From: Bacteroidota bacterium
Lineage (GTDB): Bacteria > Bacteroidota > Bacteroidia > NS11-12g > UBA9320
NCBI GenBank assembly: GCA_024638525.1
Contig: JAHEKB010000159.1
Coordinates: 1 to 5,857, forward strand
Length of the DNA stretch: 5,857 nucleotides
Direction: 5' to 3'
Position 1 is the first letter of the stretch; each line of letters opens with the position of its first letter. The position numbers and the translations under genes are program-made. The notes under the pieces were generated by a model. It was given only the letters and a program-made list of their open reading frames with translations, had not been told where the DNA came from and made no database searches. This document shows positions 1-5,585 of this stretch, piece after piece.

Positions 1-1652
1 ATTTTAAAAATGGTTTGACCTGGTTTTGATGTAACCGTCATTTGACCTTTGTGTTTTTCTACAATGATGCCGTAGCTTGTAGAGAGGCCAAGGCCAGTGC
101 CTTTGCCTATGGTCTTTGTAGTAAAGAAAGGATCAAAGATCTTGTCAATGTGTTCTTGAGGTATTCCACCTCCACTATCTTCTATTTCTATCTGAGCCTT
201 TTCGTCAACATATTTTGTGCGAAGCATAATACTTCCTTCTCCCCCCATAGCATCAATGGCATTGTCTAACAGATTTGTCCATACTTGATTCAACTCGCTC
301 CCATAAGCCATAATTCGCGGCATGCTTTCATCGTAATCTCGTTCAACCTTGATACCCACTTTCATTTTATTCCTCAGAATTACTAAGGTATTGTCCAAGC
401 CTGCATGCAGATCTACTTCCAGCACTTGAGCTTGTCCTAGAAACGAATAGTTTTTCAGAGCAACCACAATTTCAGATATTCTAGATGTGCCTTCACTAAT
501 TTCCGTGAGCAGTGAATACACTGGAAATATCAAAGAAACCCATTTCAATATTGGCTCTAAGTGATTGTGTCCATGTGCTAACTTCAATTCATCCAATTCT
601 TCTATCTGCATACCCAGGTCTACCAATTGTGGAGCCATATCAATCTCATTGTCGTAGTCTTGATCATCCAACCAGTCTTCAATATCGGCTTCAATATCAG
701 AACGGCTCATCGCATCCATACTGTTTATCTGGCCGCTTTGCTCAACTGCCCTTTTTTCAAATTGATTAATTAATTGTAGATCGCTATCTGTAAGATCCTT
801 TTGATTCAATTCAATATGGGCTTTTTCAAGATCTGACAATTTTCCCTTCAGTATTTCAGCTGCCCTTTTAGTCGCAGCTGCTGGATTATTGAGTTCATGG
901 GCAACCCCCGCCGCCAGGGTACCTAAAGTTGCCATCTTTTCAGATTGTTGAAGAGACTTTTCAGTCTTCTTTTGTTCTGTAATATCTGCTCCAAAAACAA
1001 AGACAAAGCCGGAGTCAGCGTCCTTTGTATGAGTAAACATATATACATGTCCGTTCATCATTACTTCTTGCTGAGTGATGTCTCCACAACTAGAAATATG
1101 ATTCCAACGCTCAGCAGTAATTCCAGGGCAAGTAAGCTGCCATTTTTCCCCTTGCAAGTCACGTCCAAACACTGCTTTTGCCGCTTTATTTGTTAAAATA
1201 ATTTCTCCATCCTCACGAAGCCTGAGTACCGGACCTGGATTCATGTCTGGAAATCGGGCCATATTGGCTAAAGACTTTTTTTGCTCTTCTAGCTCCCGTT
1301 CAATTAATTTAATGGTGGTCACATCAGAACCAAACACAAAGTAATTTTCGCTGTGTTCTGGACAAACATGAGTAAAAAGGTAGCATCTGCCAGCTACATC
1401 GGCCTCAAAATCTCCATCTGAAGTGCAAGCACTGATATCGCTCCAATCATCTTTACTCATACCAGGGCATAAATCCAGCCAACTCAATCCAATCAGTTGT
1501 GTATGAGCAAATATTTTTCGTGCAGCAGAATTTGCAAGAATAACTTTCGCATCATGGTCTAATCTGAGTACTGGACCGGGATTCATTTCTGGAAATCTGG
1601 CCAGTTCTGCCAGCTCACGCTGAAGTGTGTCCTTAGTCTTACTTTCTGGCAT
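1..1652 (-). CDS. PAS-PAS sensor histidine kinase with extended DHp region (C-terminus cut by window edge)
   Basis: Reading the minus strand from ATG at 1652-1650 gives 550 uninterrupted codons running off position 1. Two PAS domains occupy residues about 18-113 and 132-227; both open with the same ARFP[ED]MNPGPVLRL block and end near FGSDVT or FGADIT. A short helical linker leads to the H-box GVAHELNNPAAA, with phospho-acceptor His252. The ATPase part has an N-box (NQVWTNLLDNAIDAM, 455-469), G1 (DSGGGIP, 492-498), F-box (DPFFTTK, 507-513) and G2 (GTGLGLS, 518-524), so the kinase should be active. There is no signal peptide or membrane segment, so a cytoplasmic sensor is inferred. About 130 residues lie between the H-box and the second DHp helix (about 385-404), far more than usual. 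The ATG is the first after an in-frame TAA and has no clear Shine-Dalgarno. Probably only some 5-15 residues are missing. The ligand and partner regulator are unknown; no response regulator is visible here. Confidence 0.95.
   Translation of the reverse strand, partial: MPESKTKDTLQRELAELARFPEMNPGPVLRLDHDAKVILANSAARKIFAHTQLIGLSWLDLCPGMSKDDWSDISACTSDGDFEADVAGRCYLFTHVCPEHSENYFVFGSDVTTIKLIERELEEQKKSLANMARFPDMNPGPVLRLREDGEIILTNKAAKAVFGRDLQGEKWQLTCPGITAERWNHISSCGDITQQEVMMNGHVYMFTHTKDADSGFVFVFGADITEQKKTEKSLQQSEKMATLGTLAAGVAHELNNPAAATKRAAEILKGKLSDLEKAHIELNQKDLTDSDLQLINQFEKRAVEQSGQINSMDAMSRSDIEADIEDWLDDQDYDNEIDMAPQLVDLGMQIEELDELKLAHGHNHLEPILKWVSLIFPVYSLLTEISEGTSRISEIVVALKNYSFLGQAQVLEVDLHAGLDNTLVILRNKMKVGIKVERDYDESMPRIMAYGSELNQVWTNLLDNAIDAMGGEGSIMLRTKYVDEKAQIEIEDSGGGIPQEHIDKIFDPFFTTKTIGKGTGLGLSTSYGIIVEKHKGQMTVTSKPGQTIFK
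1222..1602 (-). repeat. Intragenic direct repeat marking the duplicated PAS domain
   Basis: Two 39-base stretches, 1222-1260 and 1564-1602, match at 35 of 39 positions and lie exactly 342 bases (114 codons) apart. They encode the N-terminal block of each PAS domain in the histidine kinase. The nucleotide-level similarity suggests either fairly recent duplication or gene conversion; the rest of the two domains has diverged much more. Confidence 0.85.
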
Positions 1653-1780
1653 ATTCCATTGTCTTGCTGCTAAAATAAGAATTCTTTTAACAACTTATTT
1701 CAAGCACATAGATCATTGGAATATCTGAATCTTCAGCACAAAGAGGACCGTTTAAAAACATTTACACACTTACAGTTTTA

Positions 1781-1948
1781 CTATCTTAAGAATAAGTTAT
1801 CTAGAGGTATAGGATCATCATAAAACAGTTCATTTTCATTTTGATCCAGAATCTTAATAGCTATTTCATAGTTTGGTCTGGTGACATACATATATACACT
1901 CGTAAAAATAGGTTCTGTATTGAGGCATATCCTTGCATGCTTAATCAC
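1781..1948 (-). CDS. Candidate small ORF, unknown function, in frame with the preceding ChaN-like stop
   Basis: A GTG at 1948-1946 opens a 55-codon reading frame ending in TAG at 1783-1781; an internal ATG at 1891-1889 would give 36 codons. The product has no Cys-rich, membrane or repeat character. Its C-terminal half, roughly YEIAIKILDQNENELFYDD, looks like ordinary protein, alternating hydrophobic and charged residues in a strand-turn-strand manner. The frame stays open upstream to the TGA of the ChaN-like gene with no stop in between, so it could be a separate small gene, a readthrough extension or the remnant of an older gene end. I do not recognise a family. Start choice is weak: neither candidate has a ribosome-binding site I can point to. 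Chance cannot be excluded for an open frame this short. Confidence 0.28.
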   Translation of the reverse strand: MIKHARICLNTEPIFTSVYMYVTRPNYEIAIKILDQNENELFYDDPIPLDNLFLR

Positions 1949-1966
1949 CAGCAGTGAATATGCAGG
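1931..1966 (-). other. Possible stem-loop immediately after the ChaN-like stop codon
   Basis: On the minus strand, CCTGCAT (1966-1960) can pair with ATGCAAGG (1938-1931) with one bulged A, and an inner TCAC/GTGA pair can form within the loop. It begins at the base after the TGA stop. No U-tract follows, so it is not a standard terminator; it could stabilise the mRNA end or be incidental. Confidence 0.3.
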
Positions 1967-2818
1967 TCAATAGGTCGTGGTCATGTCGCTGTCAACGCAA
2001 ATAATAAAGTCTGCTTTGCCGAGGTCTTCACTATCCAAGCGACTGATGTCCTCCTGCGATACAGTCGATATGGTTGCATAGTTCAGCTCTTTTCGCCCTT
2101 GTTTTAAATACCATAAAATGCCCTCATAGTAGTCGGAGTGGAAGGCTCCGTTGTAATGGATGAATAGATGATCGTCTTTATAGGTCTGCATGATGAAATG
2201 CGCCATAGTAGCATCTTTAAGTGCCTGTGCTTTAACGAGATTTGAACTGCCGTGATCTCCCATCATACTCAGAATACTCTGGTATGTCGGTAGCAAACTG
2301 TCAAATAGAATAGGCAAAGGGGCGATCCATTCTTTTTCTAAGGTGGTCAAGCTATCCAAGGTGTCAAATCCGCCTAAATAAACAAGCTTAGCATAGCGCC
2401 TCGGAACATTTGTAGCCGTGAAGTAAAGACCATTGTCTTTAGCAAAACGAAGCAATGGAGCATAATCGGTTTTGTGGTTGCCCCAAAGTCTGGCCAATGT
2501 GTCCAAGCCTTTGTCGTCTATGCTATCACTGAGGTATAGATCTAAGGCCAATTGATTGTCGGCCTCAAACATTTCAGCACCGAGAACCAAATCTCTCTTT
2601 TGATTGAGGTCTGAGGTCATTTCCAGTTGAAGCCAATGTGCAATAGGGTTATTGTGTAATTCACCAAAAAGCACAATATCTTGTTTAACCAGATTCTTGA
2701 CCGTCTTTTTATACGACACTTTCTTTCCTTTGGAATTGTAAATAATATACGCTGGTTTCTGACTGAAAACAGCAAGGCTGAACATGGAACAGAGGGTCAA
2801 TATCAGAATCTTCTTCAT
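1967..2818 (-). CDS. Exported ChaN-like protein (haem-binding uptake / Tiki superfamily)
   Basis: This 283-residue protein matches the ChaN-type fold family (Pfam Cofac_haem_bdg). Residues 1-20 form a signal peptide: Lys2-Lys3, a hydrophobic core, then a likely cut after FSQ. The Cys at 10 is inside the hydrophobic core and lacks a proper lipobox, so a soluble periplasmic protein is more likely than a lipoprotein. Family motifs in order are FGELHNN (51-57), LGAEMFEAD (79-87), TNVPRRYA (136-143), QALKDATMAH (198-207) and HYNGAFHSD (221-229). His55, Glu53, Glu82 and His227 sit where this superfamily keeps its conserved acidic and His residues. Campylobacter ChaN binds haem, while animal Tiki relatives are metalloproteases; which activity applies here cannot be told from sequence. 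The end, DMTTTY, resembles what I recall of normal family C-termini, so the TGA is probably genuine. No TonB receptor or other iron-uptake gene is visible nearby, and the gene is divergent from the T9SS protein gene. Confidence 0.88.
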   Translation of the reverse strand: MKKILILTLCSMFSLAVFSQKPAYIIYNSKGKKVSYKKTVKNLVKQDIVLFGELHNNPIAHWLQLEMTSDLNQKRDLVLGAEMFEADNQLALDLYLSDSIDDKGLDTLARLWGNHKTDYAPLLRFAKDNGLYFTATNVPRRYAKLVYLGGFDTLDSLTTLEKEWIAPLPILFDSLLPTYQSILSMMGDHGSSNLVKAQALKDATMAHFIMQTYKDDHLFIHYNGAFHSDYYEGILWYLKQGRKELNYATISTVSQEDISRLDSEDLGKADFIICVDSDMTTTY

Positions 2819-2922
2819 AATGTTGAATTGGTGTTGTTTGAATTAGAAGTTGGGGAATCTGTGCTTATGTCGCTTTAATTTAATTAGAATGTAAATCTAC
2901 TGATTTCTATCCTGAGTTACAC

Positions 2923-2937
2923 TTCAAGTGACTTGAA
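2923..2937. promoter_or_regulatory. Perfect 15-bp palindrome, candidate operator upstream of the ChaN-like gene
   Basis: TTCAAGT at 2923-2929 and ACTTGAA at 2931-2937 are perfect reverse complements around a single central base. It lies 105 bases upstream of the ChaN-like start codon, in a plausible position to affect its transcription. The two 7-bp arms with a 1-bp centre fit binding by a homodimeric regulator. I do not recognise it as a known box; it does not resemble a classic 19-bp Fur box. Confidence 0.4.
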
Positions 2938-3396
2938 TGTAGCAAACCAACTTAATCTTGAATCTGAGATTTTACCCTTTCTGATGATGTTTAATATTTC
3001 AATTCCTGTGAGTATTCATGAGCTTTCAGATTGCTTCTTCTATCTTCCGATTCCGTCCCAAAACCTCTCAAATATTTCTCTTTTCCCTCCTGAAACAGCA
3101 ATAAACACAAGGAAGGTTACTTCCTGTATCGGAAAATGAGCTCTCCCAACAAAACCCACTACCGTCATTTCTTAAATTAGTTTGGGTCTCCTCAAATCGT
3201 CGATTATACCATTTTGAGAATCCCTGCTCAATTATAGATAATTCTCGGTACTCGTCTAAGGATTCATGACCTTTCCGTGACACTGTAGGCTTTAGATAAA
3301 TCACAATATAATCTCTTGAATATCATAACTTTAGAAATAAAATCATTGGATAAGGTAGCGTGAACTAGGATAAACGCTATGAGTTTTGGCATTTAT

Positions 3397-3426
3397 TGAG
3401 TATTTTACATCAAGATAAAATACTTA
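3397..3426 (+). promoter_or_regulatory. Leader stem-loop just before the start of the T9SS protein gene
   Basis: TGAGTATTTTA (3397-3407) pairs with TAAAATACTTA (3416-3426) over 11 base pairs, including one G-U, around an 8-base loop. The 3' arm ends five bases before the ATG at 3432, so in mRNA the stem would cover the ribosome landing area. It may control translation or be a symmetric protein-binding site in DNA. Most pairs are A-U, so it would be moderately stable and could respond to temperature. Confidence 0.5.
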
Positions 3427-3431
3427 CCGTT

Positions 3432-5384
3432 ATGAAGACTACTACTCAACTTGTCTTCTGTCTATTTATTGTTCTTTGCCAGTTCAATGTAAGCGGACAG
3501 ACGAGCCCTTGTACCTCTAACACTCCACATTTCACGATTGACTTAACAGGCGAACCCGGAGGAACCGCCTTTATCGCACCCGTTGCCAGGCAGGGATTGT
3601 GCTGTGGTGCTCAAAGCCCAGCCGCGTGTATCATGGCAACAATTACCCTTGATTCTAACTCTTCTGGAATTCGATTCGATATTGCCTCTGGTGCAGTGCC
3701 TCCAGGTGCTCTTTACTATCAAATTGGATGCGGCCCACAAACCAAGGTTGGAGAAGCTATCTGCCTCAATGGAGTTGGCCCTCACATTCTTACTTTCTGT
3801 AAACCAGGGAATAATCAAAACGGTTACTCCATCACGGCATTGCCTAAATCCATTATACCTGACACAGTATCGGTAGATGTTGGTTGCTCTGTTGAAATTG
3901 GAACCTTGGGCTATTTTGTCAACTCCTCATTGATATGGAAAGATCTCACATCAAATGACAGTTCTTATTTAAGTTATTTGAATTGCACCGTGGGTTGTGA
4001 TACTGTTACAGTGACCCCAGATCATAACGCACCGGCTTATATCCAGTATGAAGTATGTGGGCAACTGATTGACACAGTATGTCAAGCTGTAAGCTCTTAC
4101 TTGTGTAAAACAGTTACAGTGCAGATTAACTCTATAAAGGACAGCACAACGGCCTCGATTTGCGACAATGAAAGTTACGCCCTGCCAGACGGAACCCTAG
4201 CTAATACGTCGGGATGGTATTTGACTCCATTAGCTTCAGCCAGCGGTTGTGATTCACTGGTCTACACCTTATTGGAAGTGCAACCAACTTATCTGGATAC
4301 TGTAAGGGTAGTTGAATGTGACAGTGCATTGGTGCGTGGAGCATGGTATTTCAGCTCTCAATTTCTCACCCATAACTTCCAATCAATAAATGCTTGTGAT
4401 TCCATAATTGTGACAGATTTAACCATCAATTATAGAGACACCACCTTCATTGATATAGTTTCATGTGAAGGTGCAATGGTAAGGGGAATATGGTATAACA
4501 GCTCTCAAAACGTTATCAATCATTACAGCACAACTCAAAGATGTGATTCAGTAGTAGTGACACGTCTAACAATCAATTATGAGGACGAGGTTTCTGAAAC
4601 ATTAAGTGGATGTGACAGTGTGAACTTTAACGGTTCTTTCATCTATACAGATGAGACATTTACACATGTATACCTCAATAGTCTTGGCTGCGATTCTGTT
4701 CACAACTCAACCATTGATATTCATTCTTCCTTTGAACTCTACAATCAAGTGGAACGCTGCCTTGGTCAGGCTGCAATGTTGCCCAATGGTCGCTACGTAT
4801 ATACTTCTGGAGATTACACTACTTTTTTGCAGACTGAGGCTGGTTGCGACAGTGTACTTCATACTCAGGTTACTATCAACTCAACCGGGTACGAACCCGT
4901 TGGCGACACAGCCAAGTGTTTAGGCGGCGAGATTATGTTGTCAGCTGGAGATGGTCAAGACCTAGTAAATTATTATTGGAGTACCGGTGAACAATCGCCT
5001 TCAATCTATATTCAGGAAGTTGGAACTTATTACCTTACTGTTGAAAGTTCTAATGGATGTAGTTCTAAAGATACAATCCGAGTCATAGATGCTGATTGCC
5101 CCGCTTGTCCTGTCTATACACCGAACGCTTTTACAAGAAACGGGGATGGTCTCAACGAAGGATTCAAACCGGTTTCAGAATGTGTTTTCCAAGAGTACAG
5201 CTTCCAGGTGTATAATCGCTGGGGAGAACTGCTTCTCAAGACTAGCGACCCTACCCTGGCTTGGGACGGAACGTATTTAAACACCGACGTTCAACAAGGA
5301 GTTTACGTATGGTTACTGTACTACGTAGACCAAGTGTCCCAAAAACCCATTAGCCAATCTGGCACCTTAACATTACTTCGATAA
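3432..5384 (+). CDS. Secreted multidomain repeat protein with T9SS type B (gliding motility-associated) C-terminal sorting domain
   Basis: The product is 650 residues. I chose ATG 3432 rather than the upstream TTG at 3396 because it places a clean signal peptide at the N-terminus (residues 1-23; cut after SGQ likely). Residues about 25-235 are a Cys-rich region with 13 cysteines, including CC at 57-58 and the motif GAVPPGALYYQIGCGPQT. Residues about 237-485 are five repeats of about 49 residues, each with a Cys near its start and a second in a CDS[VIL] motif, ending in strands such as VTRLTINY. Residues 486-555 form an Ig/PKD-like module around YWSTGEQSPSI and GTYYLTV. Residues about 556-650 are the sorting domain: TPNAFTRNGDGLNEGF (563-578), YNRWGELL (594-601), WDGTY (611-615) and GVYVWLLYY (623-631). 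In Bacteroidetes this domain directs export through the outer membrane by T9SS and attachment to, or release from, the cell surface. The role is likely adhesive or structural; no enzyme motif is seen. No T9SS component gene lies in the window. Confidence 0.93.
   Translation: MKTTTQLVFCLFIVLCQFNVSGQTSPCTSNTPHFTIDLTGEPGGTAFIAPVARQGLCCGAQSPAACIMATITLDSNSSGIRFDIASGAVPPGALYYQIGCGPQTKVGEAICLNGVGPHILTFCKPGNNQNGYSITALPKSIIPDTVSVDVGCSVEIGTLGYFVNSSLIWKDLTSNDSSYLSYLNCTVGCDTVTVTPDHNAPAYIQYEVCGQLIDTVCQAVSSYLCKTVTVQINSIKDSTTASICDNESYALPDGTLANTSGWYLTPLASASGCDSLVYTLLEVQPTYLDTVRVVECDSALVRGAWYFSSQFLTHNFQSINACDSIIVTDLTINYRDTTFIDIVSCEGAMVRGIWYNSSQNVINHYSTTQRCDSVVVTRLTINYEDEVSETLSGCDSVNFNGSFIYTDETFTHVYLNSLGCDSVHNSTIDIHSSFELYNQVERCLGQAAMLPNGRYVYTSGDYTTFLQTEAGCDSVLHTQVTINSTGYEPVGDTAKCLGGEIMLSAGDGQDLVNYYWSTGEQSPSIYIQEVGTYYLTVESSNGCSSKDTIRVIDADCPACPVYTPNAFTRNGDGLNEGFKPVSECVFQEYSFQVYNRWGELLLKTSDPTLAWDGTYLNTDVQQGVYVWLLYYVDQVSQKPISQSGTLTLLR
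4140..4886 (+). repeat. Five-copy 49-residue protein repeat within the T9SS protein
   Basis: First cysteines of the copies fall at residues 244, 296, 345, 394 and 443, and second cysteines at 273, 322, 371, 420 and 472. The period is 49 residues, with a 3-residue insertion in the first and last copies. Copies 2 and 3 are the most alike (VRGAWYFSSQ versus VRGIWYNSSQ, then CDSIIVTDLTINY versus CDSVVVTRLTINY). Within-copy Cys spacing is 26 or 29 residues, suggesting one disulfide per repeat after export (inference). Confidence 0.85.
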
Positions 5385-5436
5385 AGTGGCAGTCATTACA
5401 GCAAAAGGGAGCATATATGGTTGACGCCACCAGTTA

Positions 5437-5462
5437 ATCCTGAATTGAATTCAGGATCTTTT
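5437..5462 (+). terminator. Rho-independent-type terminator after the T9SS protein gene
   Basis: ATCCTGAAT (5437-5445) and ATTCAGGAT (5449-5457) form a perfect 9-bp stem with a 3-base loop, followed by CTTTT. It lies 52 bases after the TAA stop at 5382-5384. The U-tract is short, so termination may be partial, but position and stem quality fit well. It separates the secreted protein gene from the heat-shock gene. Confidence 0.68.
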
Positions 5463-5483
5463 AAATAGTGTCAATTACTGATT

Positions 5484-5513
5484 AATATCATAGTCAATGA
5501 TAGTCAATATCAT
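5484..5513 (+). promoter_or_regulatory. Short direct repeats upstream of hsp20, candidate regulatory site
   Basis: ATAGTCAAT occurs at 5490-5498 and 5500-5508, a 10-base period; AATATCAT occurs at 5484-5491 and 5506-5513, 22 bases apart. A third GTCAAT core is at 5470-5475. Spacings of about one and two helix turns would put copies on the same DNA face. The site begins about 100 bases before the Hsp20 start. No CIRCE element is present and I see no exact TAnnTTTG promoter (TGTATTTG at 5516-5523 is one base off), so its role is a guess. Confidence 0.35.
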
Positions 5514-5585
5514 GGTGTATTTGAAAAATGCATATTAGTATGTCAGCGCAGTTAATCTAAAGTTTAACCCTTAAAATTAATTATT

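Larger units (their letters stand above)
1653..1966. other. Intergenic gap between the histidine kinase and the ChaN-like gene
   Basis: This 314-base stretch separates two minus-strand genes. It holds the candidate small ORF at 1781-1948 and a possible stem-loop just after the ChaN-like stop codon. I see no convincing rho-independent terminator and no clear match to the Bacteroidetes promoter pattern (TTG, then TAnnTTTG) reading toward the kinase. The remaining 1653-1780 is AT-rich leader with no recognisable element beyond a weak inverted repeat. Confidence 0.6.
2819..3431. other. Divergent intergenic region (613 bases)
   Basis: This region lies between the ChaN-like gene (minus) and the T9SS protein gene (plus), so it should carry both promoters. 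It contains the palindrome at 2923-2937 and the leader hairpin at 3397-3426. On the minus strand, TAGATTTA about 75 bases before the ChaN-like start is one base from the Bacteroidetes -7 pattern, but no TTG sits at the right distance. Short open frames occur on both strands (for example 2933-3139 plus, 3068-3304 minus and 3040-3168 minus) and overlap each other; none has a recognisable product. The middle part may be gene debris or plain spacer. Confidence 0.6.

Noticed and set aside
42..1196. Plus-strand open frames of about 75-85 codons at 42-269, 512-769 and 945-1196
   Set aside because: They are antisense to the histidine kinase, whose motifs are unmistakable; their translations show no protein-like features.
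3110..3125. Small hairpin AGGAAG/CTTCCT with a 4-base loop
   Set aside because: Only six pairs, no T-tract and no gene end nearby; likely chance.
3381..3388. GAGTTTTG as a Bacteroidetes -7 element for the T9SS protein gene
   Set aside because: It is one base from TAnnTTTG but has no TTG at the expected upstream distance, so support is too weak to annotate.
3396..3431. TTG at 3396 as the start of the T9SS protein
   Set aside because: It would add 12 residues in front of an already complete signal peptide and places the start inside a predicted hairpin; ATG 3432 fits better.
3543..4923. Open frames at 3543-3818 (minus), 3583-3876 (plus) and 4651-4923 (plus)
   Set aside because: All lie inside the secreted protein gene in other frames and have no recognisable features.
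5514..5531. Possible sigma-54 promoter upstream of hsp20
   Set aside because: The GG and GC elements are 14 bases apart instead of the required 10.
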